Positions 42,290 through 49,528 of a stretch of 64,000 nt of DNA are shown in pieces. The DNA lies in assembly GCA_036378315.1 (NCBI GenBank), contig DASUWU010000193.1:1-64000 (forward strand), given 5' to 3'. The notes beneath the pieces are model-generated. The model worked only from the letters and a program-made list of their open reading frames with translations, was not told where the DNA came from and searched no databases. Source of the stretch: CALAED01 sp036378315. Its GTDB lineage: Bacteria > Actinomycetota > Actinomycetes > Streptosporangiales > Streptosporangiaceae. Numbering within the stretch: the stretch's first letter is position 1; every line of letters begins with the position of its first letter. Both the position numbers and the translations under genes were made by a program.

Positions 42290-43993
42290 TTAAGCACCAG
42301 CGGCCGACGGTTCCCCGCCGCCCGATGTGCCCCCCTTCGCGGTCGTGCCGGTCTCTTCTGGGCCGGGACGCGGCGCGGGTACGTCCTGCTGCGCCTGTGC
42401 CGCCGGCCGGCCGGCGGCGGGCGGGCGGAGCGGGATCGTCACCTCGTCCTCGACCGGTGGATGCCGCTCGTGCTCCAGCCAACCGGTCGCGGCGAAGCAG
42501 CGGATCCGCAGCGCGTCGTCGGCGACGTCGATCCGCAGGAAGCTCTTGAAGAACGGCGGCCGGTCGGAGTCGGACGAGCTGGAGAACAGCCGGTGGTACA
42601 CCCTGCGCACCGGCAGCCTGAACCACCGCGTGGCCCGGCCGGCCTGCCCGGGCACGCCGAGCAGCGCGGCCACCAGCCTGGCTCGCCGGGACGGGTGAAC
42701 GCCCTTGGCCTCCTCGCGCGTCGGGGTCAGGCCGAGCCGGTGCTGGATGGCGGCCGCCGCCTGCTCGTAGGTCAGGTCGAACAGCCACCGCATCCGCAGC
42801 CGCCGGCCGTACAGCCTGCTGTAGAAGACGAGCGAGTCGCCGCGCAGCGGATAGCAGGTGAAGTCGTCCTCGTCGACGACGGTCACCTTGGGGATCGTGT
42901 GGGTCGCGTGCGAGAACGCGCCGCCGCCGCCGGACACGATGTACTGGATCGTCCGGCCGCCGCCGACGTCGACCGGGTAGCGCTGGTAGTTGTGGATGTC
43001 GCCGCCGATCGCCGCTACGTAGTTGCACGACGGGTCGGTCACGATGTCGTTCACCGTCGCGGCGCCCGCACCCGCGCCGCCGCTGCCGGCTCCGCCGGCC
43101 TTGATGGCGCCGGGGTGACGTTCGTTGTCGACGACGAGCGGCTTGCCCGTGATCAGCACCTTGGGCTTGGGGCCGGCGGAGACGCGGCGCAGCCACGCGC
43201 CCTGCTCGGCGTCGATGTCGCCCTCGATGCCGGTGTCGATGCCGACGATCCGCAGCGCCTGGGTATCGATCGCCCAGTACGGGCCGGGCAGCACGGCCTG
43301 CTGTTCGGGTGCGGAGCGCAGTGCGCGCCCGGCGGCCAGCTCCGCCTCGTCGGGGACCGCGGGCCGCCGCCACAGCAGCCGGGCCAGCCACCCGCCGCGG
43401 CCCGACCAGTGAGGTGCCGGCAGCCCGGTGGCGTCACCGAAGACGCGCATGAACCCGCCGAGCCCGTCGTACCAGTCGTGGTTGCCCGGCACGGCGTAGA
43501 TCGGGGCCGGATACCTCTGGTACGGACGGAAGAACTTGACCGGATAGTCGTTGATGCTGCCGACCGGGTAGATCACATCGCTTGCGATGATCATTAAGGA
43601 CGTCCCCGCGCCCTCCTTGAGCAGCCCCGGCACGACGGCGTACTGCGACCGGTCGCCCTCGCCGGTGTCGCCGATGACGATGAACGACGCTAGGTCGGGG
43701 CGGGAGATCATGAAGTCCGGATCCACGCCGCGGGCGCGTTGCCCGGCGACCCAGCGCCGCCGCACGTCGTCGGTCGGGTCGCCGAACCAGCGCGCGACGA
43801 TGTCGTTGCGCGACCGCCACAGCACGAGCGGGTTCAGCCACGAAAAGCCGGGCGTCCTGCGGTCCGGCAGCAGGTTCTCGTACGTGCCGACCTCGTGCCG
43901 TTGGTCCCAGCCGGCGCCGGATGCGGCCTGGTGCGAGCTGGGCGATCCCGGAGATCCGGGGCCGGGGGAGCCGGGGCCACGCGAGGAGCTCAT
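42290..43993 (-). CDS. Calcineurin-like metallophosphoesterase
   Basis: 567 residues. Metal-binding motifs of the superfamily: FIVIGDTGEGD (D-x-GE), ASDVIYP (in place of the usual GDxxY), VPGNHDWYDG (GNHD) and the later GGDIHNYQRY (GDIH). The N-terminus is a Gly/Pro/Ser tail, then RHEVGTYENLLPDRRTPGFS. It lacks a signal peptide, so it is probably cytoplasmic or membrane-associated. The substrate is unknown. ATG 43993 follows TGGAGGG seven bases upstream. The second motif carries Asp in a slightly altered context (SDVIY rather than GDQVY), worth noting. Confidence 0.85.
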   Translation of the reverse strand: MSSSRGPGSPGPGSPGSPSSHQAASGAGWDQRHEVGTYENLLPDRRTPGFSWLNPLVLWRSRNDIVARWFGDPTDDVRRRWVAGQRARGVDPDFMISRPDLASFIVIGDTGEGDRSQYAVVPGLLKEGAGTSLMIIASDVIYPVGSINDYPVKFFRPYQRYPAPIYAVPGNHDWYDGLGGFMRVFGDATGLPAPHWSGRGGWLARLLWRRPAVPDEAELAAGRALRSAPEQQAVLPGPYWAIDTQALRIVGIDTGIEGDIDAEQGAWLRRVSAGPKPKVLITGKPLVVDNERHPGAIKAGGAGSGGAGAGAATVNDIVTDPSCNYVAAIGGDIHNYQRYPVDVGGGRTIQYIVSGGGGAFSHATHTIPKVTVVDEDDFTCYPLRGDSLVFYSRLYGRRLRMRWLFDLTYEQAAAAIQHRLGLTPTREEAKGVHPSRRARLVAALLGVPGQAGRATRWFRLPVRRVYHRLFSSSSDSDRPPFFKSFLRIDVADDALRIRCFAATGWLEHERHPPVEDEVTIPLRPPAAGRPAAQAQQDVPAPRPGPEETGTTAKGGTSGGGEPSAAGA

Positions 43994-44061
43994 TCGGACC
44001 CTCCAGGGGGAGAGGCGGCCGCGCATCAAAGCGATATCGAGAGCTATATCAGGACCGATAC

Positions 44062-44089
44062 CCGGGCCGGTCCGTACGGACCGGCCCGG
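44062..44089 (-). terminator. Perfect 28-bp palindrome after the binding-protein gene
   Basis: CCGGGCCGGTCCGT (44062-44075) continues as its exact reverse complement to 44089. It lies 82 bases beyond the stop of the substrate-binding gene on the minus strand. Very likely folds as a terminator hairpin with a minimal loop. It is followed on the minus strand by ATATCGG, not a T-tract. Confidence 0.6.
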
Positions 44090-44171
44090 ATATGGCCGTT
44101 ATCTAACCGTGGCCGGCCGACCACATGCCGCGTGGGAGCGGCACGTCGGTCGCGCATCGGCCCCCGGTCGA

Positions 44172-45170
44172 TCACCCGGCGTTGCCGACGAAGGCGTTCA
44201 CGTCGATCGGGGTGGCCAGGTACTTGTACTGGATCATGAGGTCGGAGACCCGCTTGAGGTCGGCCGCGTTGACCGAGGTCGGGTAGCTGCCGTAGTGCAT
44301 GGCGGCCGCGATCTGCGGTGTGATCTTCGTGTACTCGGGGATCACCTTCGCCGCCAGCGACTTGTCGGTGAGCAGCGCCTGCGCCTTGACGATGGCGCGC
44401 TGGAACGCCGCGATCGTCTTGGGGTTCTCCTTGGCGAACTCCTCCGTCGAGAAGTACCCGGCGATCGGGAAGCTCGCCGTCGGGCCCTGGCTCAGGTCGA
44501 TGAGCAGCCGGGCGCCGATGGCCTGCTGGAGCTGGGTGGCGACCGGCTCCACCGCCTGCACCGCGTCGACGCTGCCGCTCTTCAGCGCGGCCAGCATGTT
44601 GGGGAACGGTATCGCGACGAAGTTCTTCTCGTCGTCCAGCTTCACCCCGCGCGGTTGCAGGGTCGCCTGGATCATCAGCGAGCCGAGGTTGTGCTTGACG
44701 TTGATGCCGATCTTCTTGCCGACCAGGTCTTGGACGGTCTTGATGGGCGAGTTCTTGGGCACCATGATCACGTGTGTGCCGGGCCCGGAGTTGAAGGCCG
44801 GCGCCACCGCGTGCAGCTTGACCGCGCCCGAGCCCTGGGCGGCGAACGCGGGCTCCCAGGCACCGGCGGAGATGTCGAGGTTCTTGCTCTTGAGCTTCGG
44901 CACCGCCTCGGCGCCACCCTGGAGCATCTGGGTCTTGACGGTCAGGCCCTCGGCCTTGAAGAAGCCGCGGTCCTGGGCGAGCTGGAACTGCGCGAGGTCG
45001 CCGACCGGCAGGAGGCCGATGTTCAGCGTCGTCTTCTCCGGGCCGGTGCCGGAGGAGGAGGGTTTGTTGTCACCGCCGCCGCCGCCGCAGCCGGCGGCGG
45101 TGAGGGCGAGGACGGCGGTGATCACCGTGGTGACCGCCAGCGATCCTCGATGCATGCGCGGAAGTCTCAT
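44172..45170 (-). CDS. Substrate-binding lipoprotein of a sulfonate/nitrate-type ABC system
   Basis: 332 residues. Lipoprotein signal with lipobox LTAAGC at the end of a hydrophobic segment. NMT1/SsuA-like fold: LNIGLLPVGDLAQFQLAQDR, FFKAEGLTVKTQMLQGGAEA, VGKKIGINVKHNLGSLMIQA, and EGFPA-like hinge ISIPFPNMLAALKSGSVDAV form. It is paralogous to the protein encoded at 48246-49226 (same segment order, many identical stretches such as GTHVIMVPKNSPIKTVQDL/GTHTIMVAKDSPIHSIKDL). ATG 45170 follows GAAGGAG. It lies 428 bases downstream of the ATPase gene, so it may have its own promoter. The ligand may be a sulfonate, nitrate, or a thiamine-precursor-like compound; unresolved. Confidence 0.9.
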   Translation of the reverse strand: MRLPRMHRGSLAVTTVITAVLALTAAGCGGGGGDNKPSSSGTGPEKTTLNIGLLPVGDLAQFQLAQDRGFFKAEGLTVKTQMLQGGAEAVPKLKSKNLDISAGAWEPAFAAQGSGAVKLHAVAPAFNSGPGTHVIMVPKNSPIKTVQDLVGKKIGINVKHNLGSLMIQATLQPRGVKLDDEKNFVAIPFPNMLAALKSGSVDAVQAVEPVATQLQQAIGARLLIDLSQGPTASFPIAGYFSTEEFAKENPKTIAAFQRAIVKAQALLTDKSLAAKVIPEYTKITPQIAAAMHYGSYPTSVNAADLKRVSDLMIQYKYLATPIDVNAFVGNAG

Positions 45171-45598
45171 GAGACGCTCCTTCGCGGGGGGAACGGGGGG
45201 ACCGAAAGTGCGTGGATGTGGTGCAGCGGGGTCAATGGACAGTAACGTACTTCTTACCTTTGAGATGTGGGATGCAAGCGCGCTAACGACAAAGCCTCGA
45301 AGTGCTAACGGCACCGCATTTTGGGCGTCCAAGGGTCACCGGCGGCGTGCCGGCAGGAGCTCCAAACCGGCCGTGGCCAGCACAGACTCGTAGTTCGCCG
45401 CGAATCAGATGCCCGGCGGTTCGCCAGCGTCACGCCCGGGCGCGCATTGCCTCGTAACAGGGCGTCAGAACTGTTTGCCAATGCGCATCATCCCCATTGT
45501 GGGTTTCGCGACGGCACGCGGACATCGCCGCCCGGGCGGCGGCTGCGGCACGATCGAGGACCGGACGCCCACCACATGCGTGCTCCTCGCATCGCCGG
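45171..45598. other. 428-base gap inside the ABC cluster
   Basis: No convincing gene between the ATPase stop and the binding-protein start. An AT-richer patch at 45236-45300 may hold a promoter for the downstream binding-protein gene on the minus strand. The remainder is ordinary GC-rich sequence. Confidence 0.4.
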
Positions 45599-46396
45599 TC
45601 AGCCCTGAGGGGACTCGCCGGCCTCCACCGAGACGCTCCGGGCGGACAGGTCGCCGCGGATCAGCCGTCCCACCTCCGCGCGCAGATGCACGAAGGCCGG
45701 CAGCTCGCGGGTGGCGACCTGGTCGCGCTCGCTCGGCAGGTCGACCGCCAGCTCCGCGCGGACGTGGCCGGGGGAGCGGGTCAGCACAACGACCCGGTCG
45801 CCCACGTACACGCTCTCGTCGATGTCGTGTGTCACGAGCAGGATCGTCATGCCGTCGTGGCCCCGCACCCGCAGCAGGAGATCCTCGAGGTCCTCTCTGG
45901 TCTGCGCGTCGACGGAGCCGAAGGGCTCGTCCATCAGCATCAGCGACGGCCGGTAGGCGAGCGCGCGGGCGATGGCCACGCGCTGCTGCATGCCGCCGGA
46001 GAGTTGCCAGGGGTACTTCTGGCCCGCGTCGGGGAGGCCCACCGACTCGAGCGCCTCCTGGGCGGCGCGGCGCCGCTCCTGGCGGTTCTTCCCGTGCCGG
46101 CGCAGCGGCAGGCCCACGTTGTCCCGTACGGTCAGCCAGGGGAACAACGACCGGCTGTAGTCCTGGAACACGACGGCGAGGTTGCCGGGCACCTGGTCGA
46201 GCCGGGCGTCGTCCAGCAGCACCTCGCCCGACGTGGGGCGTTGCAGTCCGGCGATGCACCTCATCAGGGTGGACTTGCCGCACCCCGACGGGCCGACGAT
46301 GCTGACCAGCTCGCCCGCCTTCACGCTGAGGTTGACGTCGTCGAGCGCCTGGAAGCCGTCTCCGTAGACGTGGGTCAGGTTTTTGATCTCGAGCAA
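45599..46396 (-). CDS. ABC transporter ATPase (SsuB/TauB type)
   Basis: 265 residues. Walker A VGPSGCGKSTLMRCIAG, Q-loop VFQDYSRSLFPWLTVRDNV, signature LSGGMQQRVAIARAL and Walker B PSLMLMDEPFGSVDAQT, followed by the H-loop THDIDESVYVGDRVVVLTRS. This is the ATPase of a binding-protein-dependent sulfonate/taurine/nitrate-type importer, working with two membrane permeases in this cluster. TTG 46396 is the start, behind AAGGAACGG. One ATPase for two permeases means it must serve as a homodimer. Confidence 0.93.
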   Translation of the reverse strand: MLEIKNLTHVYGDGFQALDDVNLSVKAGELVSIVGPSGCGKSTLMRCIAGLQRPTSGEVLLDDARLDQVPGNLAVVFQDYSRSLFPWLTVRDNVGLPLRRHGKNRQERRRAAQEALESVGLPDAGQKYPWQLSGGMQQRVAIARALAYRPSLMLMDEPFGSVDAQTREDLEDLLLRVRGHDGMTILLVTHDIDESVYVGDRVVVLTRSPGHVRAELAVDLPSERDQVATRELPAFVHLRAEVGRLIRGDLSARSVSVEAGESPQG

Positions 46397-46420
46397 GGGA
46401 ACCGTTCCTTAACGAGCCGT

Positions 46421-47296
46421 TCAGCCTTCGTTCCTGAGTGCACCCCGATGCCAGGCGAGCACCCGCCGTTCTACGAGAACGAACACCCCGTTGAACAGTA
46501 GACCGAGGATGCCGAGCAGCACGATCCCCGCCCACATCTGGGGGAGCTCGAAGCTGCGCTGGGCATTGACGAGATGATCTCCGATCCCCGCTGTCGCGCC
46601 GACCAGCTCGGAGATCACCATGAGGATGAGGGCCAGCGACAGGCTGACCCGCAGCCCGGCGAAGATCTTGGGTGCCGCGGCGGGGAGGATGACCCGCCAC
46701 AGCCGCTGCCAGCCGGAGATGCCGAAGACCTTGGCGGTGTCGAGCTGCAGCGAGTCGACGGTTCGGGCGCCGTCGATCGTGTTGAGCAGCACCGGCCAGA
46801 TGACGCCGAAAACGATCACCGCGATGAACATCGAGTCGGTGATGTGAAACACGATGATGAAGAACGGGATCAGGGTGGGCGGCGGGATCGCCCGACCGAA
46901 CTCCAGCAGCGGGTTGAGGAACTCCGACGCCGCGCGCGAGCGGCCGAGCGCCACGCCGATCACGATGCCGACGGCCGACGCGATGATCCACCCGGCGAAG
47001 ATGTGGGTCAGGCTCGGAGTGAAGTCGTCGCCCGCCTTGCTCGTCAGGAACAGATGGCCGGCCGGGCCGGAGAACCACAGGTCATGGACGATCGGGAAGA
47101 TCTTTGACGGGGGCGGGAAGTAGGGGTTGTCCGCGGCGCGCGCCAGGATCTGCCACAGCGCCCCGAGACCGATGATCAGCCAGATCCGGCTCAGCGCCCA
47201 ACCGCCGAACCGCCACGTCGCGCCGACGTGTCGCGTCCGCGACCGTGCCGCGGGACCGGTGACCGTCCGGCCGGCGGGCGAGGTACGGATGGTCAT
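46421..47296 (-). CDS. ABC transporter permease A (SsuC/TauC type)
   Basis: 291 residues with about six transmembrane helices (WLIIGLGALWQILA, FAGWIIASAVGIVIGVALG, FFIIVFHITDSMFIAVIVF, ILMVISELVGATAGIG, IVLLGILGLLFNGVFVLVER). The EAA-like loop contacting the ATPase is LQLDTAKVFGISGWQRLWRV. Starts at ATG 47296, with AAGGGTGAGCC just upstream. A near-identical 27-base start region is duplicated at 47380-47406. ATPase 24 bases downstream. Confidence 0.9.
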   Translation of the reverse strand: MTIRTSPAGRTVTGPAARSRTRHVGATWRFGGWALSRIWLIIGLGALWQILARAADNPYFPPPSKIFPIVHDLWFSGPAGHLFLTSKAGDDFTPSLTHIFAGWIIASAVGIVIGVALGRSRAASEFLNPLLEFGRAIPPPTLIPFFIIVFHITDSMFIAVIVFGVIWPVLLNTIDGARTVDSLQLDTAKVFGISGWQRLWRVILPAAAPKIFAGLRVSLSLALILMVISELVGATAGIGDHLVNAQRSFELPQMWAGIVLLGILGLLFNGVFVLVERRVLAWHRGALRNEG

Positions 47297-47406
47297 GGCT
47301 CGCTCACCCTTCTCGCTCCCTGCGCGGACGACCTCGTTCCTCGGCCGGCCACTCCGCTCGCTCGGCGGGTTCGCTCGCGGGTCATGGCTCGCTCACCCCT
47401 CTCGCT
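47291..47406. repeat. Direct repeat of a 27-base start region
   Basis: 47291-47317 and 47380-47406 are the same 27 bases except one (beginning GGTCATGGCTCGCTCACCC on the plus strand). On the minus strand each copy contains a ribosome-binding-like GGGTGAGCC and an ATG; only the first is in frame with the permease gene. The 62 bases between hold several GCTCG motifs. Confidence 0.7.
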
Positions 47407-47428
47407 CGTCTCGCTGCCGGCCACCTGC

Positions 47429-48202
47429 TCATCTGCTCGCCTCCGTACGCTCGGCGTGCCAGCGGAACGCCGTGCGCTCCGCCCAGACCAGCGCCGTGTT
47501 GATCCCCAGGCCGATCAGCCCGGCCCACAGGGCGCCCGCGAGCAGCAGGTCGGTCCGGCCACCGCCGCTTTGCGTATCGGACAGATACGTGCCGAGCCCA
47601 CCGCCGCCGGAGAAGAGCTCGGCGCTGATCACGACGATCAGCCCGATGGATGCCGAGATCCTGATGCCGGTGGTGACGAACGGGGCGGCGCTGGGCAGGG
47701 TCACCCGCCACAGCACCGAGAGCCGGCCGAAGCCGAAGCTGCGCAGCGTCTCCTTGGCGAGCGGGTCGACGTCGCGCAGCGCGTACAGCGTGTTGATGAG
47801 GATCGGCCAGGTGGCCGCGTACACGACCAGGGAGATCTTCACGTTCGTCGTCGACGCGAACACGACGATCGCGAGCGGGATCAGTGCCACCGAGGGGATG
47901 GGCCTGAGGAACTCGACCACCACCCGGCTCGCCGTGCCGAGCCAGCGGATGGAACCGAGCGCGATGCCGAGCGGCACCGCGACCGCGATGGCGACCAGCA
48001 GCCCGCCGGCCCACGCCTCCATCGTCGAGCCGACGCTGGACAGGAAATCCTTGTCGCCCAACTGCCCCACCGCCCGCGCGAACACCGTGGAGGCGGGCGG
48101 CAGGGCGGTCTCGTCAACGAGACCGGTCCTTGCGGCCAGTTCGATGACGGCGACCGCCCCGGCGACACCGATGACGCCGCGAATGACTCGGACCCTGTTC
48201 AT
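47429..48202 (-). CDS. ABC transporter permease B (SsuC/TauC type)
   Basis: 257 residues, about six transmembrane helices (VIGVAGAVAVIELAART, GGLLVAIAVAVPLGIALG, FLRPIPSVALIPLAIVVFA, ISLVVYAATWPILINTLYAL, IGLIVVISAELFSGGGGLG, LLLAGALWAGLIGLGINTAL). The ATPase-contact loop is AKETLRSFGFGRLSVLWRV. Related to permease A, so the pair probably forms a heterodimeric pore. The ATG at 48202 lies 43 bases after the binding-protein gene stop. Confidence 0.9.
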   Translation of the reverse strand: MNRVRVIRGVIGVAGAVAVIELAARTGLVDETALPPASTVFARAVGQLGDKDFLSSVGSTMEAWAGGLLVAIAVAVPLGIALGSIRWLGTASRVVVEFLRPIPSVALIPLAIVVFASTTNVKISLVVYAATWPILINTLYALRDVDPLAKETLRSFGFGRLSVLWRVTLPSAAPFVTTGIRISASIGLIVVISAELFSGGGGLGTYLSDTQSGGGRTDLLLAGALWAGLIGLGINTALVWAERTAFRWHAERTEASR

Positions 48203-48245
48203 CCGAGACTCACGAGTGTCACAGACACGAATGTCATAGAGAGGA

Positions 48246-49226
48246 TCAACTCACGAGAGACTTCACATCGAGGGGATTCTTCAGATAACCGTACTGTCGC
48301 ATAATGTCGGCGACCCGCTGAAGACGGGTGGTGTTGATCGACGTCGGGTAGACACCGGTGTGGATCGTCGCCGCGGTGGCCGCGTCGATCTGTGTGTAGG
48401 TGGGCAGGACCTGGGCGAGCGTCTGCCGGTCGGCCAGCAGCGCCTGCGCCTTGGCGAGCGCCCGCTGGAAGGCGGCCAGCGTCTTGGGGTTCTTCTTCGC
48501 CCAGCTTTCGGTCGAGGCGTAGCCGCCGACAGGGAAGTTGGCGGTGGGGCCTTCGCTGAGATCGGTGATCAGGCGAGCACCGATCGACTTCTGTGCCTGG
48601 GTGCCGAAGGGCTCGACGAATTGCGCGGCGTCCACGCTGTGATTCTTCAGCGCGGCCTCCATGTTCGGGAAGGGGACAGCGACGAAGTTCTTGTCCTCAT
48701 CGAGCTTGACGCCCTGCGGCTGCAGCGTGGCCTGGATCAGCAGGGTCGCGAGGTTGTGCTTGACGTTGACCGCGATCTTCTTGCCCGCCAGGTCCTTGAT
48801 GCTGTGGATGGGGGAGTCCTTGGCGACCATGATCGTGTGCGTGCCGGGGGCCGTTTCGAAGGCGTCGGAGACGATGTGGAGCGGGAAGCCCGCCGCCTTG
48901 GCCATGAAGAACGGGACGTACGCGCCGAGCGCGAGATCGAGATTTCCGCTCTGCATTTTCGGCGGCGCCTCGGCTCCGCCCTTCAGCATCTGAATCTTGA
49001 CCGTGAGGCCCTCGGCCTTGAAGAAGCCGCGGTCGATCGCGAGCTTGAGCTGCGCACCGTCGGCGACCGGTAGATAGCCGACGGTGATAGTACTCTTTTC
49101 CAGGCCGGAACCCGAGTTCTTGGAGTCGGAGCCGCCACCACCACCACAGCCGGCGACTGCCAGCACCATGGCGGTTATGACACCAGCGCCGCGCACGGCG
49201 GCGCTGCGCATGTGGGGGAACCTCAT
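48246..49226 (-). CDS. Second substrate-binding lipoprotein of the ABC cluster
   Basis: 326 residues. Lipobox LAVAGC after a hydrophobic segment. SsuA/NMT1-like: ITVGYLPVADGAQLKLAIDR, FFKAEGLTVKIQMLKGGAEA, LAGKKIAVNVKHNLATLLIQ, VAVPFPNMEAALKNHSVDAA, GGYASTESWAKKNPKTLAAF. It is the first gene of the operon (binding protein, permease B, permease A, ATPase, then the paralogous binding protein). Two related binding proteins feeding one transporter would widen its substrate range (inference). ATG 49226, with AAGGAG-like sequence upstream. Confidence 0.9.
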   Translation of the reverse strand: MRFPHMRSAAVRGAGVITAMVLAVAGCGGGGGSDSKNSGSGLEKSTITVGYLPVADGAQLKLAIDRGFFKAEGLTVKIQMLKGGAEAPPKMQSGNLDLALGAYVPFFMAKAAGFPLHIVSDAFETAPGTHTIMVAKDSPIHSIKDLAGKKIAVNVKHNLATLLIQATLQPQGVKLDEDKNFVAVPFPNMEAALKNHSVDAAQFVEPFGTQAQKSIGARLITDLSEGPTANFPVGGYASTESWAKKNPKTLAAFQRALAKAQALLADRQTLAQVLPTYTQIDAATAATIHTGVYPTSINTTRLQRVADIMRQYGYLKNPLDVKSLVS

Positions 49227-49528
49227 TGATGCTCCTTTACTTAGGGCAACAGGGGGACACTCGGAGGAGCGGGGCCAGCGAATCCATGCGGGAGAGTAGC
49301 CAATTCACTCTCGGTATTCATCATGATCTATGAAAACGGACAAATAGGACAAAAGGGGCAAAACGCCGTTCTGGGCATACGGCGACGGATCGGGTATATG
49401 TTGCGGTTTGGGTTGGCTCGGCGGTGGGGTTTGTGCTCCAATACCGTCGCGATGCTGGGGATAGATGAGCAGATCGGGACGCATGTATCACTTTAAGTGA
49501 TCATGCGGGCGGGAGGCGACGGAGGTCC
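49227..49528. other. Divergent intergenic region: ABC operon and conservon
   Basis: 302 bases. AT-rich patch at about 49303-49360 is the likely promoter area for the ABC operon on the minus strand. The palindrome at 49487-49501 lies close to the conservon start. No gene seen. Confidence 0.5.
49487..49501 (+). promoter_or_regulatory. Palindrome upstream of the conservon
   Basis: ATCACTT (49487-49493), T, AAGTGAT (49495-49501): perfect 7-base arms, 27 bases before the GTG of the histidine kinase. A likely operator of an unidentified regulator. Confidence 0.5.
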
